A stretch of 64,000 nucleotides of DNA from Paenibacillus sp. 1781tsa1 (GCF_024159265.1 NZ_JAMYWY010000001.1:2294001-2358000); one strand, 5' to 3'. Counted from the stretch's first letter, positions 44,540-53,971 are shown. The notes: generated by a model from the letters alone, not told the origin. Made by a program: numbers and translations.

Positions 44540-45430
44540 ATGAGAACTTTGAAACGCACTTGGCCATTCCACGTTATGCTGTTGCCAGCCATTATCTTTC
44601 TGATTATCTTCAGTTATGTGCCTATGGGCGGGATCATTATGGCATTCCAGAACTACAAGCCATGGCTTGGGATTAGCGGTTCTGAATGGGTCGGGCTGGA
44701 CAACTTTAGATATTTGTTTGAACGTGAAGACAGCTTACAGGTTATCTGGAACACATTGATTATTGCCGTACTTAAACTGATTTTTAATTTATTTGTTCCA
44801 TTTGTTTTTGCCATTCTTTTGAATGAGGTTCGCAAGATGGCTATACAGCGGACGATTCAAACACTTGTCTATTTACCTCACTTCTTGTCCTGGGTCATTC
44901 TGGGCGGGATTTTGATAGATCTGTTGTCAACAGGCGGCTTGGTTAACCGGGTTCTGGGAACCTTTGGACTCGGGCCATATTTCTTCCTTGGAGACAACAG
45001 TTGGTTCCGATCTACGGTCATTCTGACAGATGTGTGGAAAGAATTTGGCTATAACATGATTGTCTTTCTGGCTGCCCTTGCCGGAATTAATCCAGCATTG
45101 TACGAAGCAGCGGAAATTGACGGAGCAGGACGCTGGAAACAGACACTGCACATTACAATCCCTTCGCTTGTGCCGATGCTGATGGTTGTCGGAACACTGG
45201 CACTTGGTAACGTACTGAATGCCGGATTTGACCAGATTTTCAACTTGTATAACCCGCTCGTATATCAAACGGGTGACATCATTGATACATTCGTATATCG
45301 TTCCGCAATGCAAAATGGTGAGATGGGCTTTGCAACCGCAATCGGATTATTCAAATCGGTCATTAGCATGATCTTGATTCTTGTATCGTACAGCTTAGCC
45401 AAAAAATACGCTGGATATCGCATATTCTAA
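44540..45430 (+). CDS. ABC transporter permease, LplB type (module C)
   Basis: 296 residues; six predicted helices starting MLLPAIIFLIIFSYVPMGG; EAA loop LYEAAEIDGAGRWKQTL near residue 190; C-terminus SLAKKYAGYRIF is typical of LplB. ATG behind CAGGGGGAGCAATC. Co-operonic with the YtcP-type permease 30 bases downstream. Confidence 0.93.
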   Translation: MRTLKRTWPFHVMLLPAIIFLIIFSYVPMGGIIMAFQNYKPWLGISGSEWVGLDNFRYLFEREDSLQVIWNTLIIAVLKLIFNLFVPFVFAILLNEVRKMAIQRTIQTLVYLPHFLSWVILGGILIDLLSTGGLVNRVLGTFGLGPYFFLGDNSWFRSTVILTDVWKEFGYNMIVFLAALAGINPALYEAAEIDGAGRWKQTLHITIPSLVPMLMVVGTLALGNVLNAGFDQIFNLYNPLVYQTGDIIDTFVYRSAMQNGEMGFATAIGLFKSVISMILILVSYSLAKKYAGYRIF

Positions 45431-45459
45431 ACGAATGAACAGAGAAAGAAGGGACCACG

Positions 45460-46338
45460 ATGTATCATAAATCATTGCCTTATCGCGTGTTTAATATAGT
45501 CAATACCTGCTTTCTGATTTTGATCGCCATTATGTGTATCGTACCAATGATTCATGTACTGGCAGTATCCTTTAGTACAAAGGCTGCTGCCGATGCCAAT
45601 CTGGTCAATCTTTGGCCCGTAGGTTTCTCACTTGAGGCATACAAAAAAACGATGAACAATCCAATTTTCTTGAACTCGCTCTGGATCTCATTTCTGCGTA
45701 CAGTGATCGGTACAGCCATTACGTTGCTGATTACGTTCCTGGCGGCTTATCCATTGTCCAAAGAGAATAGTGAATTCAAAGGCAGAACGATTTACTCCTG
45801 GATTTTTGTATTCAGCATGATTTTCAACGGGGGACTGGTGCCGTTCTACATGGTTATTCAGAAGATCGGGTTGATGGATTCCTTCTGGGTACTGGTACTC
45901 CCAGGGGCAGTTAACACATTCCTTGTCATTCTGATGCTGAACTTCTTCCGCGGTATTCCAAAAGAGCTGGAGGAAGCGGCACTAATGGACGGAGCTAACC
46001 ATTTCAGAACATTGTTCAGTATCTTCCTTCCCATTTCGATGCCGTCCATTGCAACCATTGCATTGTTCAGTATGGTGTTCCACTGGAATTCCTGGTTTGA
46101 TGGATTGCTCTACATGAATAACGCCAAGGATTACCCACTTGCTACATTTATGCAAACGGTCATTATTGGACGTGATATGAGTAGCATGAGCATGAATCCA
46201 AAAGAAATGGAAGCTCTCTCTCAAACCACGGTAAGGGCAGCTCAGATCTTCATCGGAAGTGCACCGATCTTGATTGTATATCCTTTCCTGCAACGTTTCT
46301 TTGTTAAAGGTATGACGTTGGGCTCAGTTAAAGGCTGA
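45460..46338 (+). CDS. ABC transporter permease, YtcP type (module C)
   Basis: 292 residues; six predicted helices; family-typical FNGGLVPFYMVIQKIG; EAA-type loop ELEEAALMDGANHFRTL near residue 170; C-terminal FVKGMTLGSVKG. ATG follows AAAGAAGGGACCACG. The galactanase gene starts 33 bases downstream, tying transport to hydrolysis. No ATPase in the module. Confidence 0.93.
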   Translation: MYHKSLPYRVFNIVNTCFLILIAIMCIVPMIHVLAVSFSTKAAADANLVNLWPVGFSLEAYKKTMNNPIFLNSLWISFLRTVIGTAITLLITFLAAYPLSKENSEFKGRTIYSWIFVFSMIFNGGLVPFYMVIQKIGLMDSFWVLVLPGAVNTFLVILMLNFFRGIPKELEEAALMDGANHFRTLFSIFLPISMPSIATIALFSMVFHWNSWFDGLLYMNNAKDYPLATFMQTVIIGRDMSSMSMNPKEMEALSQTTVRAAQIFIGSAPILIVYPFLQRFFVKGMTLGSVKG

Positions 46339-46370
46339 GCCTGTACCCCAAATTAATGGAGGTTGATACA

Positions 46371-47456
46371 GTGAGCAACTTGACGGAAAAGACATTCGTT
46401 CTGGGAATGGATGTGTCTTTTATGGATGAAATTGAACAGCATGGCGGGAGCTACAGTGATGTGGACGGCAAGGAACAAGACTTGCTGTCCATCCTGAAGT
46501 TCAATGACACTAACGCGATACGACTTCGAATCTGGAATGATCCTGTTGGTGGATTCTGCAATCTGGAGCGTACGGTGGAGATAGCCAAACGGATCAAGGA
46601 ACAGGGCTTGAAATTTTTGCTCGATTTCCATTACTCTGATCGCTGGGCTGACCCGGCCAATCAATGGAAGCCGAAAGCCTGGGAGAATCTGTCCTATGAA
46701 GAGCTTCAACGTGCGGTTTGCATGTATACGGCTGATGTTCTGAGAACGTTGAAGGAACACGATGCCCTTCCAGACATGGTGCAGGTCGGCAATGAGATTA
46801 CGCCAGGCATGTTATGGAATGAGGGACGTGTTGGTGGAGAAGAGCATGATACGGATGAACAGTGGGAGCGTTTTGCAGGCCTTGTGAAGTACGGAATTGC
46901 TGCGGTCAAATCGGTTGACCCGGATATTCAGATTATGATACACATTGATCGTGGTGGAGATAACGCCGAGAGCCGCAAGTTTTACGATCGCTTTGAAGCA
47001 CTGGGTGTGGAGTTCGATATCATTGGTCTATCGTATTATCCTTGGTGGCACGGTACACTTGATGCATTACGCGACAATCTTCATGATCTGGCTGAACGTT
47101 ATGGCAAACCTGTCAATGTGGTTGAAACCGCTTATCCATGGACGCTGGAGCAGCCGGAAGGTATCGAATGGATTTTGAATCAGGAAGAATTGTTGTTGCC
47201 GGGATACCCTGCAAGTGTAGAGGGACAGACCCGATATCTGAAGGATCTATTGCAGATTATTCGCGAAGTTCCTGGTGGTTTGGGGCACGGATTCTATTAT
47301 TGGGAACCTGCCTGGATACCGAGTAAAGAAGAATGGTCCGTCGGACATCCGAATAACTGGGGCAACCTCACCATGTTTGATTTTAAAGGTCGCAAGTTGG
47401 AATCGTTTACAGCGCTAGCTACTGTAGAAGAATCAGCTACCGTGACATACGTGTAA
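46371..47456 (+). CDS. Arabinogalactan endo-beta-1,4-galactanase, GH53, apparently intracellular
   Basis: 361 residues from GTG 46371, eight bases after GGAGG; an in-frame ATG (46356) overlaps that site. Family 53 cuts internal beta-1,4-galactosyl bonds of galactan. The barrel is complete: FVLGMDVSFMDE, IRLRIWNDPVGG, LLDFHYSDRWADP and WYWEPAW-like YYWEPAWIPS. Acid/base Glu142 lies in QVGNEITPG and nucleophile Glu252 in VVETAYPW. No signal peptide can be seen with either start, unlike secreted B. subtilis GanB. It therefore probably trims imported galacto-oligosaccharides in the cytoplasm together with the GH42 enzyme 86 bases downstream. Confidence 0.92.
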   Translation: MSNLTEKTFVLGMDVSFMDEIEQHGGSYSDVDGKEQDLLSILKFNDTNAIRLRIWNDPVGGFCNLERTVEIAKRIKEQGLKFLLDFHYSDRWADPANQWKPKAWENLSYEELQRAVCMYTADVLRTLKEHDALPDMVQVGNEITPGMLWNEGRVGGEEHDTDEQWERFAGLVKYGIAAVKSVDPDIQIMIHIDRGGDNAESRKFYDRFEALGVEFDIIGLSYYPWWHGTLDALRDNLHDLAERYGKPVNVVETAYPWTLEQPEGIEWILNQEELLLPGYPASVEGQTRYLKDLLQIIREVPGGLGHGFYYWEPAWIPSKEEWSVGHPNNWGNLTMFDFKGRKLESFTALATVEESATVTYV

Positions 47457-47483
47457 TCTAGCGTAAAACATATCGTCTATGAA

Positions 47484-47508
47484 TTAGTTGTTATCGTTTA
47501 TAAACTAA
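47484..47508. promoter_or_regulatory. Inverted repeat between galactanase and beta-galactosidase genes
   Basis: TTAGTT (47484-47489) and AACTAA (47503-47508) flank GTTATCGTTTATA, which also has a weak cre-like core (TTATCGTTTA). No T-tract follows, so an operator is more likely than a terminator. Low confidence. Confidence 0.25.
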
Positions 47509-47542
47509 AAAATTGTAATTCAAAAGCAAGGGAGTTGTCCTT

Positions 47543-49615
47543 ATGACATACAAATTTCCACCTGTAAGTTCCAAAGCCCCGCACATGTTGCATGGCGCAG
47601 ACTATAACCCGGAGCAATGGCTTCGCTATCCTGAAGTTCTGGAAGAAGATATTCGCTTGATGAAGCTTGCCAAGTGTAACGTAATGTCCATTGGTATCTT
47701 CTCATGGGTATCCCTTGAGCCGGAAGAGGGCGTATACACGTTTGAATGGCTGGATCAGGTTCTGGATCGTTTTGCAGCAAATGGCATCTATGCATTCCTC
47801 GCTACACCAAGTGGTGCCAGACCTGCCTGGATGTCCGCCAAATACCCGGAGGTGCTACGCGTATCCGAGAAGCGTGTCCGCAATCTGCATGGTTTCCGTC
47901 ACAACCATTGTTATACTTCCCCGGTATACCGTGAGAAGGTTACTGCGATCAATACAAAACTGGCAGAGCGTTATTCGGATCATCCGGCTGTAATCGGCTG
48001 GCATATCTCGAACGAGTTCGGCGGCGACTGTCATTGTGATTATTGTCAGGAAGCGTTCCGTGGTTGGGTTCAGAAGAAGTATCAAACACTCGATGAACTG
48101 AATCATTCATGGTGGACGACATTCTGGAGTCATACGGTTACAGACTGGAGTCAGGTGGAATCTCCGGCTCCACACGGTGAGACACAGGTACACGCGATGA
48201 ATCTGGATTGGCGCCGTTTCGTTACGGATCAGACAGCTGATTTTATCGTGCATGAAACGAAACCGTTGAAAGCTCAGAATCCCGATCTGCCAGTCACAAC
48301 CAACCTGATGGAATTCTATGGCGGTCTGAACTATTGGAAGTTCGCCGATATTCTGGATTTCCTCTCTTGGGACAGTTATCCGACTTGGCATGATGCAGAT
48401 GACGACGCGAAACAGGCATCCCGGATCGCCATGATGCATGACATCGTTCGTTCCATCAAAGGCGGCCAGCCGTTCTTGCTGATGGAGAGTACTCCAAGTT
48501 CGACAAATTGGCAAGATGTCAGCAAGCTGAAAAAACCGGGCATGCATCTGCTCTCTTCTCTCCAGGCTGTAGCACACGGTTCCGATAGTGTTCAGTATTT
48601 CCAGTGGAGAAAGAGCCGGGGGTCCAGCGAGAAACTTCATGGTGCGGTGGTAGACCACGTAGGAACGGAACATACACGTGTATTCCAAGATGTCACCGAC
48701 GTAGGAACGGCACTTGAAGGCATGGAAGCCATTGTAGGAACCGCAGTTCCAGCAGAAGTTGCAATCATATTCGATTGGGAAAACCGTTGGGCTGTTAATG
48801 ATTCACAGGGACCGCGCAATATCGGTGTGAAGTATGAGCAGACTGTGGAAGAGCATTACGAAGCGTTTTGGAAAAAGGGAGTCGCTGTAGACGTTATCGA
48901 TATGGATGCAGATCTGTCCAAGTACAAGTTGCTGATTGCTCCAATGCTCTATCTGGTACGTGAAGGTGTTGGCGAACGCATTGAGAAGTTTGTAGAACAA
49001 GGTGGTACGTTTGTAGCAACTTACTGGTCTGGTATTGTAAACGAAAACGATCTGTGTTTCCTGGGTGGATTCCCAGGCCCACTGCGTAAGACACTTGGAA
49101 TCTGGTCCGAGGAGATTGACGGATTGCATGATCGTGATCTGAACGGAATCATCCCGGAGAAGGGCAATGAGCTTCAGCTCAATACAGCGTATGATGCCAT
49201 TGAACTGTGTGATCTGATTCATCTTGAAGGCGCGAAGTCTCTGGCTACGTACCGTTCTGACTTCTATGCCGGACGCCCGGCATTGACGGTTAACCAGTTG
49301 GGCTCAGGGAAAGCATATTACGTAGCAACACGTCTAAAAGCACCATTCTATGATGATTTCTATGCAAAACTAATCACTGATCTGAACATTGAGCGTGGAC
49401 TTGAAACAGAGCTACCTGCCGGAACAACGGCACATACGCGTACAGATGGTACAGCGGATTATGTATTTGTACAGAACTATACACCAGATGAGAAGCTGGT
49501 TGAATTAGATGGACAGTCCTATACGAATCTGCTCAGTGGTGATGCTGTGGAATCAAGTCTCAGTTTGAAGCCATATGACATTTGTGTTCTGCGCAGACCG
49601 GCTGCCCGGAAATAA
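47543..49615 (+). CDS. Beta-galactosidase, glycoside hydrolase family 42
   Basis: 690 residues, usual for GH42. HGADYNPEQWLRYPEVLEED opens the barrel; acid/base Glu158 is in HISNEFGGDCHC, which also carries cysteines of the zinc cluster (CHCDYC); nucleophile Glu315 is in LLMESTPSSTNW. A trimerisation domain (VGTAVPAEVAIIFDWENRWA) and a C-terminal beta domain follow. No signal peptide, so it releases galactose from short beta-galactosides in the cytoplasm, completing the galactan route of module C as GanA does in B. subtilis. ATG follows AAGGGAGTTGTCCTT. A terminator closes the operon. Confidence 0.94.
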   Translation: MTYKFPPVSSKAPHMLHGADYNPEQWLRYPEVLEEDIRLMKLAKCNVMSIGIFSWVSLEPEEGVYTFEWLDQVLDRFAANGIYAFLATPSGARPAWMSAKYPEVLRVSEKRVRNLHGFRHNHCYTSPVYREKVTAINTKLAERYSDHPAVIGWHISNEFGGDCHCDYCQEAFRGWVQKKYQTLDELNHSWWTTFWSHTVTDWSQVESPAPHGETQVHAMNLDWRRFVTDQTADFIVHETKPLKAQNPDLPVTTNLMEFYGGLNYWKFADILDFLSWDSYPTWHDADDDAKQASRIAMMHDIVRSIKGGQPFLLMESTPSSTNWQDVSKLKKPGMHLLSSLQAVAHGSDSVQYFQWRKSRGSSEKLHGAVVDHVGTEHTRVFQDVTDVGTALEGMEAIVGTAVPAEVAIIFDWENRWAVNDSQGPRNIGVKYEQTVEEHYEAFWKKGVAVDVIDMDADLSKYKLLIAPMLYLVREGVGERIEKFVEQGGTFVATYWSGIVNENDLCFLGGFPGPLRKTLGIWSEEIDGLHDRDLNGIIPEKGNELQLNTAYDAIELCDLIHLEGAKSLATYRSDFYAGRPALTVNQLGSGKAYYVATRLKAPFYDDFYAKLITDLNIERGLETELPAGTTAHTRTDGTADYVFVQNYTPDEKLVELDGQSYTNLLSGDAVESSLSLKPYDICVLRRPAARK

Positions 49616-49660
49616 TAGGTTCATCCTTACGTTATAAACGGAGTTATAATACTAAAAAAG

Positions 49661-49700
49661 TGCCCTGAACGCCTGACATCGGTGTTTAGGGCATCTTTTT
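49661..49700 (+). terminator. Terminator of module C
   Basis: TGCCCTGAACGCC (49661-49673) pairs with GGTGTTTAGGGCA (49681-49693), followed by TCTTTTTT. Confidence 0.88.
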
Positions 49701-49821
49701 TATTTTATGTATGTGGCTGTTGAACTACTTTTTCTGGACAAGATAAAGGATAAACGTGTCCGCGCAGCGAAGACAAACAGGTAACTTGTAACTCAAGACT
49801 TTCAGTCTGGGAGGAATGGAA

Positions 49822-51261
49822 ATGAATCAAAGAAATCTGGATGGTAACAGCATTATTATTCGACTGGAAATGACAACGAAGGATATCAAGTTTGGCGAAG
49901 TGGCTTCGGCCATCTCGGAAGCTGGGGGAGACATCATTGCCATCGACGTGATTTCCACCAATCAGGATGTAAGCGTGCGCGACTTGACGGTCGCCGTTAC
50001 AGATGCGCAAGATAACAGTAAAATTATAGAAGGGGTGCGCCAGCTTAAAGGTGTGTCCATTATTAACGTATCGGATCGAACGTTCCTGCTTCATCTGGGC
50101 GGTAAGATCGAAGTAACACCCAAGACCCCGATTCACAACCGGGAAGATCTGTCACGTGTGTACACTCCGGATGTGGCTCGTGTATGTTCAGCCATTTCAG
50201 AAGAGCCTGGCAAAGCCTTCTCATTGACAATTAAACGGAATACAGTGGCCGTCATATCGGATGGCAGTGCCGTGCTTGGACTTGGTAACATTGGTCCTCG
50301 TGCAGCGATGCCCGTTATGGAAGGCAAAGCGATGTTATTCAAACAGTTTGCAGGTGTGGATGCCTTCCCAATCTGCCTGGACACACAGGATACCGAGGAA
50401 ATCATACGTACTGTGAAAGCGATATCACCTGGTTTTGGGGGCATTAATCTGGAGGATATCTCATCACCGCGCTGTTTCGAGATTGAACGTCGTCTGAATG
50501 AGGAATTGGATATTCCGGTATTTCATGATGACCAGCATGGCACAGCGGTTGTATTATATGCAGGTCTGATCAATGCGCTCAAACTGGTGGGCAAGTCCAT
50601 TGAAGATGTGAAGATTGTGGTCTGTGGTATCGGTGCAGCAGGTGTAGCATGCAGTAACATATTATTGTCTGCGGGAGCCAGCCGGCTCATAGGTGTCGAT
50701 CGTGAGGGTGCGATTGTACGGACACAAACCTATGAGAATGAAGTCTGGACTGATTATGCAGCTCGTACTAACCCCGAACTAGAGACTGGCTCGCTGCGTG
50801 ATGTCATTCGCGGAGCCGATGTGTTCATTGGCCTGTCCCGCGGGAATCTGTTAACTCGTGAAGATGTGCAGACCATGGCAGAAGATCCAATCGTGTTTGC
50901 GATGGCGAACCCGGTACCTGAGATTATGCCTGCCTTGGTGGAAGACATTGTAGCGGTAATGGCAACAGGACGATCCGATTATCCGAATCAGATCAACAAC
51001 GTGTTATGTTTCCCGGGTATCTTCAGAGCAGTTCTGGACTGCCGAGCCACCGAAATTAATGAAGAAATGAAGCTGGCAGCCGCTCAAGCGATTGCTTCAG
51101 CCATTACGGACGAAGAGCGTACCCGTTATTACATTATTCCGAGTGTGTTCAATGATAAAGTGGTCAAATCGATGCGCAGTCGCGTGATTGAAGCTGCTGT
51201 TAAAACGGGTGTGGCGCGACGTATTCCTCGTGAACAGTCCCGTGAAGGCGGGGAATCGTAA
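49822..51261 (+). CDS. NAD(P)-dependent malic enzyme with N-terminal ACT domain
   Basis: 479 residues. Residues ~10-85 form an ACT-type regulatory domain (IIIRLEMTTKDIKFGEVASA). The malic enzyme core follows: VYTPDVARVC, the catalytic Lys segment VMEGKAMLFKQFAGVDA, the metal-binding LEDISSPRCFEIE and FHDDQHGTAVV, then a Rossmann fold (VVCGIGAAGVACSNILL). It converts malate to pyruvate plus CO2. ATG 49822 is seven bases after GGGAGG; an ATG two codons upstream overlaps the site. The HD-domain gene begins two bases after its stop, so the two are one operon. Confidence 0.92.
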   Translation: MNQRNLDGNSIIIRLEMTTKDIKFGEVASAISEAGGDIIAIDVISTNQDVSVRDLTVAVTDAQDNSKIIEGVRQLKGVSIINVSDRTFLLHLGGKIEVTPKTPIHNREDLSRVYTPDVARVCSAISEEPGKAFSLTIKRNTVAVISDGSAVLGLGNIGPRAAMPVMEGKAMLFKQFAGVDAFPICLDTQDTEEIIRTVKAISPGFGGINLEDISSPRCFEIERRLNEELDIPVFHDDQHGTAVVLYAGLINALKLVGKSIEDVKIVVCGIGAAGVACSNILLSAGASRLIGVDREGAIVRTQTYENEVWTDYAARTNPELETGSLRDVIRGADVFIGLSRGNLLTREDVQTMAEDPIVFAMANPVPEIMPALVEDIVAVMATGRSDYPNQINNVLCFPGIFRAVLDCRATEINEEMKLAAAQAIASAITDEERTRYYIIPSVFNDKVVKSMRSRVIEAAVKTGVARRIPREQSREGGES

Positions 51262-51262
51262 G

Positions 51263-51934
51263 ATGTCAGAAATAGATGGAATAACGGCAGGAGAGGCTGT
51301 TCTGCGAGCCGCCCGTTCTTTTGTTCAAGGCGACTCATCCAAGCATAGTGATGGTCATGACTGGCCACACATCGAACGGGTAACTGCACTTGCGGTCGAA
51401 CTCGCTCACCGCATGGGTGCAGATCCATATGTCTGCGAACTGGCTGCATTATTACATGATGTACCGGATGAGAAGCTGAATGAGAGCTTGGAAGCTGGAA
51501 TGGCGAAACTGAATGACTGGCTGGATACCCAGCCTCTTGATCCGGACATACGTAATAAGGTCGTGGGTATTATTAGCACCATCTCATATGCGGGAGGCCA
51601 GCGTCCTGCGGTCAGTTCGCTTGAAGCACAGGTTGTACAGGATGCAGATCGTTTGGATGCGCTGGGTGCGATTGGCATCGCGCGTACCTTTGCTTTTTCA
51701 GGAGCGAGAGGACGCGAGATGTACGATCCATCCCTTCCACCTCGGGAGCAGATGACCCGTGAGGAATATCGGAATGGGCGCAGCACAACGATTAATCATT
51801 TTTACGAAAAGTTGTTCAAGCTCAAGGATCTGATGAATACCTCTTATGGCAAGGAGATGGCCGAGCAGCGTCATGATTATATGGTGCAGTTCGTGGATCA
51901 GTTCAAAAGGGAGTGGGCGGGCACAGACCGTTAG
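51263..51934 (+). CDS. HD-domain phosphohydrolase, YpgQ/YedJ type
   Basis: 223 residues. Metal ligands are seen as HDWPHIERV (first His-Asp/His), LLHDVPDEKL (HD) and VQDADRLDALG (distal Asp), the full HD pattern. The C-terminal half (INHFYEKLFKLKDLMNTSYG) is characteristic of the YpgQ/YedJ group. B. subtilis YpgQ has pyrophosphohydrolase activity on nucleotides; activity here is inferred. The ATG lies one base after the malic enzyme stop, with GGCGGGGAA upstream, implying translational coupling. An upstream in-frame start inside the malic enzyme gene was not used. Confidence 0.88.
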   Translation: MSEIDGITAGEAVLRAARSFVQGDSSKHSDGHDWPHIERVTALAVELAHRMGADPYVCELAALLHDVPDEKLNESLEAGMAKLNDWLDTQPLDPDIRNKVVGIISTISYAGGQRPAVSSLEAQVVQDADRLDALGAIGIARTFAFSGARGREMYDPSLPPREQMTREEYRNGRSTTINHFYEKLFKLKDLMNTSYGKEMAEQRHDYMVQFVDQFKREWAGTDR

Positions 51935-51980
51935 GCAGGCATAGTACGTATGAGTATTCCTTAGAGGTAAAAAAACATAG

Positions 51981-52029
51981 GCGAATCTTCGAAGTGGTGA
52001 AAATCCATTTTGAAGATTTGCTTCTTTTT
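51981..52029 (+). terminator. Terminator after the HD-domain gene
   Basis: GCGAATCTTC (51981-51990) pairs with GAAGATTTGC (52012-52021) with wobble, and TGG/CCA extends the inner stem; TTCTTTTT follows. Confidence 0.75.
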
Positions 52030-52230
52030 AGGTTAATAATGTGTATTAACATACATAAATGAATCCATTTCGTAATACCTCTGACTTATGACATGGCAAC
52101 GGAAGGTCTTCCATGGTACAATAAATCGTTCTCCTGAATGTATTCAGGCAAAAAAAGAAATATGGGGTAATAATGAACATGATTATCAAATGTAAAATTT
52201 CAGGTTCGGTAAAGAGGAGGGGTCACCGCC

Positions 52231-53298
52231 ATGTCATTTGGTGCTCGTGTACTTAAGACGGGAATTGCGGTCACGCTTGCCTTGTACCTTAGCAGCCTGT
52301 TTTTGAACCCGCAATCTCCTGTGCCTGCCGCAATCGCGGCTATATTCGCGATGCAGCCTTCCATCTATCGCTCCTGGAAATACTTCCTGGATCAGCTGCA
52401 AACGACCACACTCGGAGCGATTGTAGCCCTGGTAGGCGGCATGGTATTGTCCAATGAGCCAATCGCTGTTGGATTAATTATTGTACTTGTCATTATGATT
52501 TGTCTTAAATTGAATATGGGTGAGACGGTTGGGCTGACACTGGTCACGGTTGTATCCATTATGGAAGCATCGGGTGACTGGCATTTTGCACTCAATCGTT
52601 TTCTGTTGACACTGGTTGGCATTGTATCTGCGTTTCTTATTAACATTACGGTATTTCCACCGAAACCGAAGATACAATTCGTGAGGCAAATCCAGAGTGT
52701 ATTCAGCGGCATGTCGTTACTTCTGCGAACATCAATCTCGGATGAGATCAAGGAGGTCGTGTTTCGGGAAGAGAAGAACAATCTGGGCGGCTCCATCAAG
52801 TCGCTATCCGACAAGTATAACTTGTTCGAAGAGGAACAAAAGAAAATGAAACGTTCGAAATTCAGCGAGACCCGGCAGATGGTGGTCTACAAACAAATGC
52901 TGCTGAGTCTGCAAAAAGGCTACGAAGTGCTGGATTCGGTGGAACGCCACTATTTCCAGGCACCACGGACAACAGCAATGGATCAGTTTTTTGATTCTCA
53001 TCTGGAACTGGTTATCAAATTCCATGAGCATGCATTGCTCAAGTTCGAGGATAAGCTGAAACCGAACGGGGAAGAGGCCGCACAGTTCGTACTGGATAAT
53101 GACCGTTTCATGGAGCAGGCGATCACCCAGTTTGATATCGACAAGGAAGGGATGTTACGATTGTCGATCGTGGCTGCTGCAATCTATGATTACGGATATC
53201 AGTTGGAACGTCTGAATCGACTTGCCGAGCATGTGCATAGCTCTAGTGAAGACAAAGAATCACAGGACAAAATTTTAAATTGGCTAAAGTGGCCTTAG
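52231..53298 (+). CDS. Aromatic acid exporter family (ArAE/FUSC-like) membrane protein
   Basis: 355 residues. Four to five predicted helices in the first ~145 residues (VLKTGIAVTLALYLSSLF, AAIAAIFAMQPS, AVGLIIVLVIMICLKL, LLTLVGIVSAFLINITVFPP) are followed by a long cytoplasmic helical domain of ~200 residues. The layout and the conserved PAAIAAIFAMQPSIYRSW segment match the aromatic-acid-exporter-1 family of Firmicutes (YqjA/YgaE-like). The substrate is unknown. ATG behind AAGAGGAGGGGTCACCGCC. Terminator at 53351. Confidence 0.85.
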   Translation: MSFGARVLKTGIAVTLALYLSSLFLNPQSPVPAAIAAIFAMQPSIYRSWKYFLDQLQTTTLGAIVALVGGMVLSNEPIAVGLIIVLVIMICLKLNMGETVGLTLVTVVSIMEASGDWHFALNRFLLTLVGIVSAFLINITVFPPKPKIQFVRQIQSVFSGMSLLLRTSISDEIKEVVFREEKNNLGGSIKSLSDKYNLFEEEQKKMKRSKFSETRQMVVYKQMLLSLQKGYEVLDSVERHYFQAPRTTAMDQFFDSHLELVIKFHEHALLKFEDKLKPNGEEAAQFVLDNDRFMEQAITQFDIDKEGMLRLSIVAAAIYDYGYQLERLNRLAEHVHSSSEDKESQDKILNWLKWP

Positions 53299-53350
53299 AT
53301 GCGAATTGCATACTCGCTTCACGATCATATACAATGGAACTACAACATTG

Positions 53351-53377
53351 CCCGGACAATCGTGTCCGGGTTGTTTT
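53351..53377 (+). terminator. Terminator after the exporter-like gene
   Basis: CCCGGACA (53351-53358) pairs with TGTCCGGG (53363-53370), then TTGTTTTG. Confidence 0.85.
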
Positions 53378-53433
53378 GTCATACATACAGCTGAATGGCA
53401 TGAATGAATTTTAACGAACTGAGGGATAGAGAC

Positions 53434-53895
53434 ATGATTATAGAGGCATTGGACGCTGAACTAATGGAGTGGTTGAGTGGGACAAATCTAGATCATAAAC
53501 AGCACGAAGCCATGCAGCTGCTGACTGTATCTGAGGATCAGTGGCCGCATCAGGCGATGATTAGTATGGGGGAAGTGATTGCGCTAAATCCGCATCAGCT
53601 CAGACTGGCTCTATGGCAGGGTACACAGACCAGTATGAACATGAGCAAAACAGGCAAGGCTACCTTGATTGCGGTTCAAGGACATCGATTGCTGCATATC
53701 CGTATAGAAGTAGAATTGCTGCCTGAGATGAAGGGGGCTCTTCATCCGAGAGATCGTTTTGAAGCGCAGGTGCTCCAAGTACGTGTGGATCACGCGCCAT
53801 ATGCGGAGATCACTTCAGGAATAACCTTTCAATTAAAAGATGAACTTGGAGCGATTACACGTTGGCAAGAGACGATTGAGGAATTACGAAAGTAG
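53434..53895 (+). CDS. Pyridoxamine 5'-phosphate oxidase-fold (flavin-binding) protein
   Basis: 153 residues from ATG 53434, nine bases after GAGGG; an in-frame ATG at 53404 would add ten residues without a clear site. The split-barrel pattern HQAMISMGEVIALNPHQLRL followed by LWQGTQTSMNMSKTGKATL and a C-terminal helix resembles small PPOX-class flavin/heme-binding proteins. Key ligand residues cannot be verified by eye, so the activity is unassigned. It is transcribed alone after the terminator at 53351. Confidence 0.7.
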   Translation: MIIEALDAELMEWLSGTNLDHKQHEAMQLLTVSEDQWPHQAMISMGEVIALNPHQLRLALWQGTQTSMNMSKTGKATLIAVQGHRLLHIRIEVELLPEMKGALHPRDRFEAQVLQVRVDHAPYAEITSGITFQLKDELGAITRWQETIEELRK

Positions 53896-53971
53896 GCATA
53901 AGCAGTTTTATCAGTTGAGGACCCAGTGATTGGGTAATAATGAAGAAGAAAACAACAAAAAACGCCTCCGC

